A stretch of DNA of 64,000 nt, taken from contig NW_026622786.1 of NCBI RefSeq assembly GCF_023065955.2, positions 51,569,438 to 51,633,437 on the forward strand, given 5' to 3'. A model generated the notes under the pieces. That model ran no database searches, was not told where the DNA came from, and was given only the letters and a program-made list of their open reading frames with translations. Position numbers and translations under genes: made by a program. Below, piece by piece: positions 1 to 11,400 of this stretch. Within the stretch, counting starts at the first letter, position 1; every line of letters starts with the position of its first letter. The stretch comes from Ursus arctos (Eukaryota; Chordata; Mammalia; Carnivora; Ursidae).

Positions 1-330
1 AACACCACAACTAAGTCTGATTTATCCCAGGCATGCAAGGTTGGTTCAACATTAAAAAAATCAATTAATGTAATCACATCGACAGGTAAAAAGGAGATAT
101 CACATGATCATATAAGTAGATGAAGACAGATCTTGGACAAAAGCCAACAGCCATTGATGATAAAACTCTCAGCAAACTAAGATCAGAGTGGAGATTCAGC
201 TTGATGAAGAACATCCACACAAAACCCCCAGAGCTGACATCAGACTTACTGATGAGAAACTCAAAGCTTTCCCACTAAGATCAGGAGCAAGACAAGTGTG
301 TCCTCTGTCATTACTGTTTTTGCATTCTGA
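1..330 (+). mobile_element. Decayed L1 (LINE-1) ORF2 fragment, reverse transcriptase region
   Basis: Sense-strand remnant of L1 ORF2 running in from the left edge. The stretch near 30-60 (GGCATGCAAGGTTGGTTCAA) and the frame from 188 (residues KLKAFPLRSGARQVCPLSLL near 265-325) correspond to the reverse transcriptase fingers region of L1. Stops and indels break it, so it is not functional. The 5' part lies outside the window. An old L1M-type copy is likely from the divergence, but the subfamily is not determined. Confidence 0.75.
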
Positions 331-722
331 TTCAACCAGTTTGGATAATTTGTCTATCCTTCACCCAATCACTATAGTTGCCTTATTTTCTGATTGGCTA
401 GGTCTGTGCCGTATGCACTCTGCCATATAGAGGAATGGCTAGATCCCAAAGGAAATTTTGGATACTGCTACTATAAAAAGGGCAAATGCATTCTAGGAAG
501 GGAAAAACAATAAAGCATGCTCTGGTTTGTACTATGCTTTCGCAGTTATCCTATTGTTGTTACCATCTCCGCTTCATAGATAAAACCTAAAGCCTGCTGA
601 GTGGTGTGGTTAGTACTAAAACTCTGTTCCTCTGTTCTCCTCTTTCTCAGCCTGGCGTTCTTCCCCTGGCCTAGATTGTTCTGCATACTAGGAAATCTGT
701 TATTCCAAAAATGAGTAAAAGG
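331..722. other. Unassigned non-coding stretch
   Basis: I recognise no gene or repeat here. Composition is ordinary AT-rich mammalian sequence. Confidence 0.5.
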
Positions 723-735
723 ACTCTTCCCCCAG

Positions 736-932
736 GGGCACCTGGGTGGTGCAGTCGTTAAGCGTCTGCCTCCGGCTCGGGGTGTGATCCCGGCGTTCTG
801 GGATCAAGCCCCACATCAGGCTCCTCTGCTAGGAGCCTGCTTCTTCCTCTCCCACTCCCCCTGCTTGTATTCCCTCTCTCTCTGGCTGTCTCTGTCAAAT
901 TAAATAATAAAATCTTAAAAAAAAAAAAAAAA
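736..932 (+). mobile_element. Can-SINE (tRNA-Lys-derived), full length
   Basis: Starts GGGCACCTGGGTGGTGCAG (tRNA-related head with A-box-like region), continues through the B-box-like segment and CT-rich body, and ends in an A-run. It is flanked by a perfect 13-bp target-site duplication, ACTCTTCCCCCAG, at 723-735 and 933-945. Non-autonomous and mobilised by L1. The intact duplication shows a fairly recent insertion. Confidence 0.95.
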
Positions 933-945
933 ACTCTTCCCCCAG

Positions 946-2295
946 AAAAAGTGTACTTTTTTTTTCTGGCTAAAATAAAAGATCTTGGAGTAAAATATAA
1001 AAGTTCCTCTTTCCAAATAATCACTTGATATTCCAAATGTTTCTAAATCAAAATGATGAACAGAGTAAGAATCAGCTCCTAGGAAAGTTGATGGCCCTTA
1101 GGGACAGCACTTGCTCATTATTCACATCGACCTTAAAAAGATTCCATGATTCAAATAGCAAAGTAGCCAGCAGGGGTGTGTTGCTTACCATCAGAGAAAT
1201 CACCCGAGTGCCCTTCTAATAATAAGATTTACATAGTTACTGGTTTAAATTTCAATATATTCTAGCTGAATGGTTAATTTCCCCCAATAAAAGGAAGACA
1301 TTAAATGAATGCATCTTTCACTCAGTGTAATGAGTGGTCTGTGTTGAACCTAACTGAAACCATAACAACCTAGAATAGTTTACTTGAATAAAATCTGCTT
1401 TTTAATAAAATGAGCTGGCAAATGGGAAGGAGACGAATATTTAAAATTCAGACTAGACTATTCTATTTTGGCACCTCTTGCTCTTTGCTTCCTCCTAGAA
1501 ACACAACATGGTAGAACTAATAAAGTTTTTCTTGACAAACTAGATTTTAAATTTCACAGGAGCAAAGACCATTCCTACTGTACTCACTGGCTGGCATCCA
1601 CACAGAGACTAGCATGGGGAGGTAAATAAAGAGTGTTGAATAAATGAGTAAGCAAATGATTAATGTAACTTTCTTAGAGGGATGAGAGCCTTCCAGCTTT
1701 TGCATTCCACTCTGACACACTTTCTTTTCTAGAACTCTAAGCCCAAATTTCAGAAAGTCCTTCCTAGTATAACCCCAATTTTAGAAATCTCTCCCTCTCT
1801 TCAGAACTGTCTTGTGTTTTCTGCTCATACCCCCCACTTAGAATTTGTTTACTGCTTGTCATTTAATTTTTTATTTTATTTTATATTTATTTTATATTTT
1901 ATTTTCCTCAATTAAATTGCAAGTTTCTTGATGTCAGAAACCTAGGTTTATCCTCTCTATACTCCCCACAACCTCATTCAGCCCTCAAATTCATGTTTGA
2001 ATACCCACTTGTTTCTGATAACCTAGACAGTTTTTGGAAAGACACTCCAAGGAAATATGCTACGATGTTTAAACATAAAATAAATAAAATCCAGGCCACA
2101 GAAAATAAGAGTCCATGTAAATAGAAGGATAAATTCTTTTATAGTTAATGAGATAATTACACTTGGGCCAGAAATTTTGTTCTGAGAAAAAGGGAGACAC
2201 CCTAATTACATGTCAAGAGCTATGCAATGGCAGAAACCTTTCCCCCCTGAAATTAAACCCATAGAGAAATTTATCAGGGGCTGTTGTGGAAGAAA
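946..2295. other. Unassigned non-coding stretch
   Basis: No gene recognised. An AT-rich TTTTA-type run lies near 1866-1905. The segment around 1580-1660 ends GTGTTGAATAAATGAGTAAG, which weakly recalls an L2 3' end. Confidence 0.4.
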
Positions 2296-2470
2296 ACAAA
2301 TGTGCACTGGAGTCAGGTGGTCCTGGTTTCCTATCTCATTTTCTGCCCTTTCTTAATTGTGTGACTTGGGGGCAAGGCATTTAACCTCTTCAGATCTCAG
2401 TTTCTTCATTTTGGAAAATGAGGACTTTGGTAACTATAAACCCCATAGAATTGTTATAAGGAGTACTGCT
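2296..2470 (+). mobile_element. MIR SINE, sense
   Basis: Carries the MIR core order: a 'tgtgacttggg' segment, then a 'ttaacctcttcagatctcag' type segment, then 'catttt..aaaatgagga'. Ancient mammalian SINE, heavily diverged. The pyrimidine tract follows directly. Confidence 0.75.
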
Positions 2471-2480
2471 GTTAAGCCAG

Positions 2481-2651
2481 TTTCTTTTCCTCCTCCTCCC
2501 CCACCTCCTCTTCTTCCTCCTCTTCTTCCTCTCCTTCTCTCCCTCCCTTCCTCCTCTCCTTCTTCTCTTTCTTCTTCTCCTCCTTCCTCTTCTCCTTCTC
2601 TCTTTCTTCTTCTCCTCCTTCTCCTCCTCCTTCCTCTTCTCCTTCTTCTTC
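2481..2651. repeat. Pyrimidine tract (TCC/TTC)n
   Basis: 171 nt of C and T on the + strand with one purine, an A at 2503. It creates long Leu/Pro/Ser (+) and Lys/Arg/Glu (-) frames that are artefacts. Polypyrimidine/polypurine DNA of this kind can adopt triplex structure. Confidence 0.95.
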
Positions 2652-2663
2652 ATCATAATTATG

Positions 2664-2703
2664 GTAGTAGTAGTAGTAGTACTAGTAGTAGTACTAGTAG
2701 TAA
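2664..2703. repeat. (GTA)n microsatellite, interrupted
   Basis: Trinucleotide repeat GTAGTAGTAGTAGTAGT, interrupted twice by an AC step. It lies 12 bp after the pyrimidine tract and runs into an antisense MIR. Confidence 0.9.
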
Positions 2704-2706
2704 TCA

Positions 2707-2890
2707 ATACTATTGCATGCTTGGCCCTATGCCAAGGGCCCTATGCCCTATGCCAAGGGCTCCACGTGTCATGTCTCATTTCCCTCTCATACTCTCCTTG
2801 TGAGGGAGGTGACTAAAGTAGCAGGGGACAAGGTAACTGGCTTAAGGTCCCACAGCTAGCAGACTGTGTGATTCTCCACGGGCACTCAAT
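2707..2890 (-). mobile_element. MIR SINE, antisense
   Basis: Antisense MIR order: 'atgccaagggctccacgtgtc', 'gtgagggaggtgac', then 'aaggtcccacagctagcaga'. The local CCCTATGCCAAGGGC motif is duplicated near 2726-2755. Confidence 0.65.
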
Positions 2891-3264
2891 CAAAGTTAAT
2901 TCCCTTCTCCTTGCATGTCCTGGTGAGTATCTCCCACCACATTTTGATAAAAGAATAACCGGTGGCCTGATTTCCTACATGTGTCATTTCCTCAGGACTA
3001 TAGGGCATCTTTGACCATATTTGGACCAATGTAAAGAGGAAATGGCATATGACACAGAACTCTTAAGTCTCTCAAGATTTCCACAAAATAATCTTCTGTA
3101 TGCCTTCTTTCCATGTCTGTATGCTTTAGTTCAGATCGATCAGGTCAAACCACAGCTTCCTTTGACTCCGCCTCACTGAATTTTCCCGGGTTGCTGGACA
3201 CAGAGACATATTGCCCATCCAGCCTCATCCCTTCTCCGACAGAAGTCAAGAGTAAGTGAGATAC
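2891..3264. other. Unassigned non-coding stretch
   Basis: No gene or repeat recognised. Confidence 0.4.
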
Positions 3265-3420
3265 AGGGAGTCGAAGAACTGAGATTGAAGAGGCCCGAGT
3301 TCAAGTTCAGACATGCCACTCATTAGCCACAGGACCTTGGGAGAGTCACTCTGAAACTTGACTGTCACTACTGATAGAGTGAATAAACTGGACAAGCTTA
3401 GTAGTTGTCTAATTGCTTCT
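3265..3420 (+). mobile_element. Probable MIR SINE, sense
   Basis: Weak MIR similarity around 'gagttcaagttcagacatgcc', 'cattagccacaggaccttgg' and 'gagagtcactctgaaact'. Diverged, boundaries approximate. Confidence 0.5.
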
Positions 3421-3573
3421 TTAGGGACCTGTCTCAGGGACTGAGATTCCAGGGGAAGAAGGAGATTAAGATGTTCTACGTCCCTAACTTAAATCTGGGT
3501 GACTCCAGTTTTACTGACTTTTATTTACTGGGTGTTGGCTTTAATTTGGGTTAAAAAAGAGCTTCTGACTCAC

Positions 3574-3612
3574 TGAAGTAGATGATTTTTTTTTTTTTTG
3601 AAGTAGATGATT
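3574..3612. repeat. 14-bp direct repeat flanking an oligo(T) tract
   Basis: TGAAGTAGATGATT occurs at 3574-3587 and again at 3599-3612, separated only by 11 T. The arrangement matches a target-site duplication around a poly(A) tail with no element body. A slippage duplication is the alternative. Confidence 0.85.
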
Positions 3613-4084
3613 GTTAATGGTCCTGGTTTAACAACGTCTGAATGCACAGCCATCCCAGGCTGTACTGACTGCCCCTCGTGGGAGCTTGATGTTACAAATT
3701 GCTACTAGCCATAGGCTAGTTAAGAGAAGTTAGGGGAGAGACTTTCTTCCTTCTCTTGGCTAACTTTTGAAAAGAAGTAAAATATTTCGAATGATAGTCC
3801 TTCTCTGAAACTAGCAAATAGATGGCCACGGGAAGACATTGGTTGCAAGTGAGACCAGATGAACTGGGAAATTACTTACTGTTTCCAGCAAATTAGCTGG
3901 AGGAAAAAAAGAATCCTTTCTCCCCTTTCGCACTGTGGGGAGGAAGTAAACAAAACATTCCATCTGATGTGATTCAGAATTTCCCAGATGCTAAGCCAGT
4001 CGGCCCACTGGAGAGCTCTAAATCACTAGGATTTTCCCAAAGCATCCTCAAAGCACAGAATCGTCTCGTGTGAAAGAGACAGGG
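3613..4084. other. Unassigned non-coding stretch
   Basis: No gene or repeat recognised. Confidence 0.4.
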
Positions 4085-4235
4085 ACAGAGTGAACTGCCC
4101 TCCGGGCTTGCAGTCAGAGGATCTGGTTGTGGTCTTTTCTATGCCTCTCCTTGTTTGGAATTGAGCAAGTCACTTTCCTCGCTGGTCTTGGTTTCCAAAT
4201 CTGTTAAAGGAAGATTCTGGACTAGACATGTGTGT
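4085..4235 (+). mobile_element. MIR SINE, sense
   Basis: MIR-like order: 'gcttgcagtcagaggatctg', then 'ttgagcaagtcactttcctc', then 'tttccaaatctgttaaagga'. Diverged copy. Confidence 0.6.
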
Positions 4236-4971
4236 CTTAAAGCCCCTTCTTGATACAACATCTGTGTTCCTCCAAATAACCTCGGAGTCAGCCAAACGCA
4301 CAGCCCTGATTCTTCGGGCCTGTGGAACACCTCTCAGGATCGACGAGAAATGCCTCAAACCCCAACCCTGTAGACCATAATACACCCACTGACCCTCCCC
4401 TTGGTACCTCCAAAGACTACTGGGAAGGTTACATTCTTCTTAGGCATATCTTATTCAGATGGTCTATTTACACTGAATTCTTGATGCTGTGTTTTTCCGT
4501 TCATTGCTGATTTTTATATCTCTCTGTACTTAACGGTGATGTTTCAGGACAATGCCCCCCCTTTTTTCAATTGCCCCTAAATATCACATATTAAAGAGGA
4601 CTGGGTAATAGACTTTAACCACAACAACGAACAGGGAATAACAAAGAAAGGGTTACATTACAGTAAAGTAGGTCACTTAAAACTAAATTTCAAGTGTTTC
4701 TATTCTTAAAAGTCACATGTCACGACAGTCACAGAGAACCTTCCACCTGCCAAATCTCTTTATCTCCGCAGCCCCTCACTCCTTGCTCACTCCCCTCCTT
4801 TCCACGCCCCCTCCAGGGAAATTCCTAGACACTTCAGATCTGTTCAAGGTCATTTCGTAGAGCAATTCAGCTCTCTCTCTTTTATACTGGTGGGTTTTGC
4901 CATGCCCGCAGCTAGGTGGTCCACATCTAAAAAGGGCCAACATATTCCTTTCTAATTGATCTCTGTTCTTC
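4236..4971. other. Unassigned non-coding stretch
   Basis: No gene or repeat recognised. Overlapping short frames on both strands show no known domain. Confidence 0.4.
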
Positions 4972-5105
4972 CATCTCCTCATCTGGAAAATGAGAAATAT
5001 CATAGTTCTGTGGGTTACTGTGAGGCTTCAATGAGATGATGCCTACTTGATACCCCATATAGTGCCTGGTACATGGTAGGTCCTCAATTAAGGTTAGCTA
5101 TTATT
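4972..5105 (+). mobile_element. MIR SINE, sense, 3' half
   Basis: MIR markers: 'ctcatctggaaaatgagaaa', 'caatgagatgatgcc' and the end 'agtgcctggtacatggtagg'. Confidence 0.75.
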
Positions 5106-5207
5106 AGCTATTGGTATTTGCAATACTACATAACCTTGTTTTGAGGGTTAGAGACGAAGTGTGTAATACAGGGCCTGTCTCATGGAAGGCATATAAAAAC
5201 ATGTAAA

Positions 5208-5455
5208 CGTGTTAATACTTACAGAAGGCCTACTCCATGCCAAGCACTCTTCTATTTATGCACATTTAATATTCACGACAACCGAAAGAGGGCTGCTTTT
5301 CTTATCCTCATTTCCCAGATGAGGACCTGAAGCATAAAAAGACTAAGTAACTTGCCTCAGGTCACACAGCTACTTAGTGACATAACTAAAGGCTTAAGCT
5401 CAAGCAACTGGGTTCAGAGGCTGTGTTTTTACCCACTATGTTGCTCTGCCTTTTT
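5208..5455 (-). mobile_element. MIRb-type SINE, antisense
   Basis: Antisense MIR order: 'tactccatgccaagcactct', 'tttcccagatgaggacctga', 'aagtaacttgcctcaggtca', 'cacagctacttagtgacata', then 'actatgttgctctgcc'. A 14-nt oligo(T) follows at the end. Confidence 0.8.
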
Positions 5456-5568
5456 TTTTTTTTAGTAGTAGCATTCATTAATAAATGAGGACAGAAGGTT
5501 CACTCAATGCATTTTCTGACTATAGCAATTTATAAGAAGAAGCAAATTCTCCTAACATACTTCTAAAA

Positions 5569-6318
5569 ATTTTTTAATTTAAATTCGCGGTAGTTAACAT
5601 ACAGTTCAAGACTGGTTCTCAGGAGTAGCTCAGGGATTCATCACTTACCTACAACACCCAGTGCTCATCACAAGGGCTCTTCTTAATGCCCATCCCCCAT
5701 CTAGCCCATCCCTCACCCCCCACCGGCCTCCATCAACCCTCAGTTTGTTCTCCATTGTTAGGGGTCTCTTCCAGCTCGTCTCCTTCTCTCCTTTTTTCCT
5801 CTCTCCCCTTCCCTTATGTTCATGTTTTCTGTCTTAATTCCACATATGAGTGAGATCACATAGTATTTGTCGTTCTCTGACTGACTTATTTCATTTAGGG
5901 TAATACACTCTAGCCCCATCCACGTCACTGCAAATGGCAAGATTTCATTGTTTTTGATGGCTGAGTAATATTCCATGGTATATATATACCACCTCTTTAT
6001 CATTCATCCATCAGTGGACACTTGGGCTCTCTCATAGTTTGGCTATTGTTGGTAATGCTGCGATAAACAGCAGGGTGCACGTGCCCCTTCGAATCTGTAT
6101 TTTTGTATTCTTTGGAGAAACACCTAGTAGTGTCATTGCTGAATCACAGAGTAGTTCTATCTTTAACTTTCGAGGAACCGCCAAACTGTCCTCCAGCATG
6201 GCTGCTCTGGCTTGCAGTCACACCAACAGTGCACGAGGGTTCCCCTTGCTCTGCATCCTCGCCAACTCCTGCTGCTTCTTTTGTTGTTAATTTTATCCAT
6301 TCTGACATTCTGACCGTC
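5569..6318 (-). mobile_element. 5'-truncated L1, ORF2 C-terminus and 3' UTR
   Basis: Antisense LINE-1. The minus frame 6003-5758 starts MIKRWYIYTMEYYSAIKNNE, the conserved C-terminal part of L1 ORF2p. Sequence toward 6318 continues as frameshifted upstream ORF2, and sequence toward 5569 is 3' UTR. It is bracketed by 17-bp target duplications, CTAACATACTTCTAAAA at 5552-5568 and CTAGCATACTTGTAAAA at 6319-6335, with two mismatches. About 750 bp, a typical dead-on-arrival insertion. Confidence 0.92.
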
Positions 6319-6335
6319 CTAGCATACTTGTAAAA

Positions 6336-8292
6336 GTAGTTTTTGGTAGTTCACTAGGTCTTCCGGGAATGTTTTCAAGAAGTGTGGTTGCTTTTCAATT
6401 GCTTTCTGTAACATTCCTCTCAAGTCTAAACTATGAGAGAAGAAGCTATGCCGGACAGTGCTGCTAACACCGTGAGATCGCAACACCTGGATCAAGAAAG
6501 TATTGGACTTCGGGGTCCCTCTATTTGTTTAGCTGTATGAGACACAGAGATGACCTTATTAATGGAACTAATGGAACTAACGAACTCATGAATATGAGGG
6601 TGGGCCCGAAAAACGTTTAGTATTTCAACCAAGTAAAGCCAACAACAAAACCAATCTGGTACTTCTTTCATAGTCACGCAGTTGTTCCTGTCCTGCTTTA
6701 TCATTAAGTACTGGGGATCAGCTACCCACTAAAATGCAGCAGTCAAAATTATTTTTCTAAAATCAAACCAAACTTTTTCTGTGGCAGCTTTGGGGACAAG
6801 TACTCCAGTGAAGGAAAAGAAGGGGTCTGGGGACTCCAGATGGGGGTTGCAGATCTGTGGGGAGATTGTCTATTGCCCTCCTTGAAATGAAGGCCTTTTA
6901 TCGGGGCGTGTATATGAGTAGATGCTAGATTGGTTGCAAACCCAGTACCCATTCCTTCTCTCCCCCATTATAATGCCTTTCCGCTTTCTAACATATCCTG
7001 GGCTTTTTGCAGCTACCCACTGCTCCATATATCTATGTGTTTCAAAGGGCACTAACCCCCTCCTCCCTGGCTCCAGCGAGTGGACCCTGATCATCCTGAT
7101 TAAGTTAAGCCGATCATTGTCACCTCAATCCCTTGGCTAAATCACTGAACCCAATATAGACCCATATAGGTATAGACCTTTGACCCCAAATGGGAGACAC
7201 TTGCTTGGGGCTTCTGGGAAATCCAGGTTCTAAGAAGAAACACCCCAGAGACAGCCCCTTTCTGTCTCTGGACATTATTTTATCTCAAGGCAATGCCTGT
7301 AACAGAGAAAGGCATTTTGTGTGCTAAGGACCGCACAACAGAGAGAGGAAAGTCTGCATCTCTGATGCTGCTCTAGAGGCAGGGACTCTGCTGCTCGTAG
7401 TGCCTGATTCGGGTTCCGGCAGCTCTTTCAGTTGTGTGAGATAATAAGTCTCTTCATTGTTGAAGGCAGTTGGAGTTAGGCTTTGCTCTTGTTTGACGCT
7501 CTCTGCGGTCTCCGTCATAAGGTGCGCGTGCCCTTGTGCGGCCAGTGTCAGCACATACATGGGGGGTGTAAGGTAAGCCCGACTGCTTTTAGCGGAAGGT
7601 GGTAGCTCCCCTAAGCTAAGATAAAACAGAAGTTCGGGTCTTCCCAACACCTGCAAAATGGCAAACCTGTCAGCTTGCTACCCAGTGTGGTTCAGGGACC
7701 AGCAGCACGGCCCTACCTCCGAGGTCCCTTGGAATGCAGAATCTCAAGCCCCGACCCTGACTGCTTCATCAGGACATGCTTTTCAACAAGATCCGTAGGT
7801 GTTTCCTGTACACATTCAGTTGGAGAAGCATTATCTGAGGATGCTTGAGTCCTGGAAGAGAAGCAGGAGAAAAGGGCCCAGAAACAGGGTACCCCAGGTA
7901 TTTCTTGAGGAGCTTTCAAGGCTTCAAGGCTCAGCTTCTTGCTCCTTTCCCTTGTTTCTAGCTGGAGGGAAGGGTCCGAAAGTCATTCACATGTTCTAGC
8001 CCTTCTCCTGGTCCCCTTCTCTAAAGATTTTTCTCTTTGACTCTGGAATCAAAATCACAACACCTGCATGGAGGATTCTAGGACTATTCCTCTGATGCCC
8101 AGGTGACAAGGGATGATTCTCCCTGGTACTGATGCCTGCTGTAGACGGCTTCCTATTAAACAGCTGGAGCCACACTTCACAAACACAGCCATTACTTGTG
8201 AATTCAACGTGGGGCAAGAAAAGCTGAGTTGGAAGGACAGCCAACCCACAGCGGCCAGAATAGCACACTGTGTATATCAGGCACTCAGGCAG
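6336..8292. other. Unassigned non-coding stretch with repeat-like segments
   Basis: No gene recognised. The part near 6960-7500, including TTGTGTGAGATAATAAGTCT at 7432-7451 and a following 'ggcagttggagttaggct', recalls a medium-reiterated mammalian repeat, but I cannot name the family. Confidence 0.35.
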
Positions 8293-8455
8293 AACCTGGT
8301 ACATAATTTGTAGGGCGCGGTGCAAAATGAAAATGCAGGGCCCCTAATTCAAGAATTATTACGAATTTTAAGAAGGTAATAGTCAAGCACTACACTAAGG
8401 GCAGGACCCTTCTAAGCTTTATGCAACTGTACCCATGAAGCCAGCCCTGCTCTCA
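8293..8455. repeat. Probable unnamed interspersed repeat
   Basis: The segment with 'agggcgcggtgcaaaatgaa', 'gggcccctaattcaagaatt' and 'catgaagccagccctg' resembles a repeat seen often in mammalian genomes. Family not identified. Confidence 0.4.
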
Positions 8456-10639
8456 GGATAAAAATGAGCAGAAGAGAAATGGACGCAGCTGTCTCTACTT
8501 CCAGAAAACTTTGTACAACGATGAGAAATTGTCATTGGAACAGGTCCAAGATTGGTTCATGTGGGATAAGATTGTGAAAAATCATTTGTACTAAATATCA
8601 TGTATTCATTTCTTAATTCAAACCCACCATATGCAAAGTACACTGTTAAGAGTCTTGGATACAAATTTAAAAAAGAGGAGACATCCCGCTTCCTAATGGG
8701 GCTCACACTTCAGTGGGCAGACTAACATGACAATAGACCTATGATTCGAGGCCGCAGATCATTATAATAGAATAATACAAAAAATATTAAGTCTTTGAAA
8801 CCGAATCACAAACCCATAAAATCTAAGTGTCTTCTATAGGTTAGTGAAGTTCCCCTCCTAACAAAAATTATTGGTGTGTGTGGCAAGCTTTTTAAATGAG
8901 CCAAGAAGCAGGTTGTTTTAGGGTACCACAAGTTGAGTTTCTGGTTGAGGGACAAAGCACATCATTTTGTCTACATGGAAATTTTGTCAGTTGTGTACCC
9001 GCCTAGTTTCCTCATGCATGAAATCTGGCCCCTATTCCTTTTTTTCTTCGCTACATGCTCCCAAAACACTTATCCCAATTCCATTGCCAAAGGTGGGCAG
9101 ATCAAATGAAGTGAGCCATTTTCCTGATGTGTTTGGAGAACGTTTGGCAATGTCTAAGAGAACCAAACTTGTGCACATAAGAGAATGGAGAAATCTGTAT
9201 TTCAAGTCAGGCTCAAATTAAAAAGAGGTAAAAAAGGGGCAGCTCATTTTAGACTTTCAAATCCCAAGAAGTGAGCAATTTTCACATCTTTGAATACCAA
9301 ATCCAATTAACCTTTTGTAGAGGATTTTGAAGCAAGCTGCATTTGGCCAGGGCAGTTGATTGATTAACAATGTTGGCCATGAGTTTGGAGTGGGAAAATT
9401 CCAAAAGCCTTATGTCGCAACCATTTTTACAAAAATCTAAAGCTATCCCACTGATTCAGATGTCAAGTCTACCCTTGACACTTGGAAGAGAATCCCCAAA
9501 TTACAATCCCTATCCAAGAGAATAAAAAGCACATTAGATGTGGATGTTGGACCCACAACTGGGTCTACTCTCTAACTGCCCCCACCTGAGCCCCTGCATC
9601 CTGAAGTGGGTGATTCGTAGTCATACCTTAGGAAACCTATTCCTTATTGTCAACCTAAGATGCTTTATATGAATAACAGAAACCTGACTGTTAAACTTGT
9701 AAATATCAAGATACTACTATAATATTTCGTCAAGCATGGACTCAGAAAACATAATTTAACCAGGCTGACATTCTCTTAAATAACTGGAATTCACATGATC
9801 AAGATTAGTCTCTTCTGAGAAAAGGCTTTCAAGTACCACACCAATATTAAGCTTGGAAAACCAATGGGGAACAGTTTGAGACATCTTGTGTTACATATCA
9901 TTTTATCCATCATGGATGCCCTCACCCTTTAAAAACACTTTCTGATCTGCACGTTTATTTGAACTGGGTCCAGTTGGCATCAGAAGTAGGGCATCTTGTA
10001 CAAATCATCCCATGACTTCTGGGTGGGTGCGGGGGAGTCCTGGAGCCTTGGTTTTAAAGGGTACCAGTGACACATATCCAAAGCCATGCTTTGCAAGGAA
10101 GCCGGGCACACAGCCTGCCTCCCTCCATCTCCACTGCAAGCCTGGAAGCAAGCCTGTCTGTGCTTTTGTGAATCTGAACCTACATCAGGTTGAGCCAACT
10201 CAATCAGTGGGGAAATACAAATGCCCCCTTCATTTTCATTCAGCTGATTAGAGGCTTGCGGTGCAGTTCCCTGGGACAGCGTGCCAGAGAAGCTCCAGGA
10301 AGTAGAGTTTCCTTACAGAAGGCACATCCTGTCGTTAGCCATGGGGCATTTCAGAGGACCAGAGAAGACCCTTTAAAGGAAAAAGAGAAGCTCCAGCTAG
10401 GGCAACTTTGTTATCACTGAAGGCCAAAACACAAGAGTATATCTATTTATAAACAGCGAAGAGAATCTTACTGGGGCTTATAAATAAATGAGATCGAAAT
10501 CTAAAGGGCTACCCATTCCTAGTAAGATAATATTGTGTTCCATTGACTGTAAAGTCTGACTGAAGAGGTTCTGTTCTGTTTTGTTTTTCATTATTGGAGT
10601 TACTCTAATAATATATTCAATATTTTCTTATGACATGCA
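8456..10639. other. Unassigned non-coding stretch (about 2.2 kb)
   Basis: No gene, RNA gene or repeat recognised. Short frames on both strands show no known domain. Confidence 0.4.
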
Positions 10640-10890
10640 GTGGTATGAGAGGTAGCATAGAAGAGTGCTGACAACTGTATACTCTGTAGCCAGAATCCCT
10701 GAATTTGAATTCTGATTTAACCATGTTCTAGCTTTATCTTGCTTGAGTAAGTTACTTAACCTCTCTGGACCTCAGTTTTCACATCAGTAAAATGGAGATA
10801 GGGTACCACCTACCTTACAATGTCGTTGGAACCGTTCAATAAGTAAAGCATTGATAGAACACTCAGAACAGGGCCTGACACATAGGAAGA
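10640..10890 (+). mobile_element. MIR SINE, near full length, sense
   Basis: Clear MIR order: 'gaatttgaattctgatttaa', 'gagtaagttacttaacctct', 'ggacctcagttttcacatca', 'gtaaaatggagatagggtac' and the end 'agggcctgacacatagga'. Confidence 0.85.
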
Positions 10891-11114
10891 ACTTTCTTCT
10901 CCTCCAGTCTATAAGAGAAATGGCTAGGGCCAGGATTTGGCCAATTCAAAAATCTTCTTTGACTTCATTCATTTTATTTTTCCTTTAGTATGAAAACAAA
11001 GTAACTCTTTGACACCGGAAGACTACAGAGATGCTAAATTGGTATCACTGCATTTTAAAAAATCCTGCCATAAATGTAGGATGAAGCAATCAAGGATACC
11101 TTTATGAGAGGGAG

Positions 11115-11178
11115 TCATATATTAATTCAACAAATATTTGCTAATTGCTCACTATGTGCCTGGCTTATGCTCAGATTT
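11115..11178 (-). mobile_element. L2 fragment, antisense, split by a SINE
   Basis: 'attcaacaaatatttgctaa' and 'tcactatgtgcctggctta' are the antisense of an L2 3' end. A Can-SINE starts right after it, and L2-like antisense text ('ggctggaccttgaaggactt') resumes beyond the SINE. Confidence 0.55.
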
Positions 11179-11392
11179 AAGACTTATTTACGTGTTTTAG
11201 AGAGAAAGAGAGAGAGAGAGAGAGCTCACACGAGCGGGAAGAGGGGCAGAGGGAGAGGGAGAGAGAGAATCTCAAGCAGACTCCCTGCTGAGCAGGGAGC
11301 CCAATGCAGGCTCGATCCCAGGACCCTGAGATCATGACCTGAGCCAAAATCAACAGTCAGATGCCCAACCGACTGAGCCACCCAGGCGCTCC
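11179..11392 (-). mobile_element. Can-SINE, antisense, older form
   Basis: Reads on + as an oligo-purine head (GA repeat 11205-11223), then 'ctgctgagcagggagcccaa', 'gctcgatcccaggaccctga' and 'actgagccacccaggcgct', the reverse complement of a Can-SINE. Imperfect 8-bp flanking repeats TCAGATTT (11171-11178) and TCAGAATT (11393-11400). Confidence 0.9.
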
Positions 11393-11400
11393 TCAGAATT

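Noticed and set aside
2357..2803. 148-aa plus frame with proline and leucine runs
   Set aside because: It is produced by the pyrimidine tract and a GTA microsatellite between two MIR fragments.
5758..6003. 81-aa minus frame as a small gene
   Set aside because: It is the C-terminal end of L1 ORF2 within a truncated L1.
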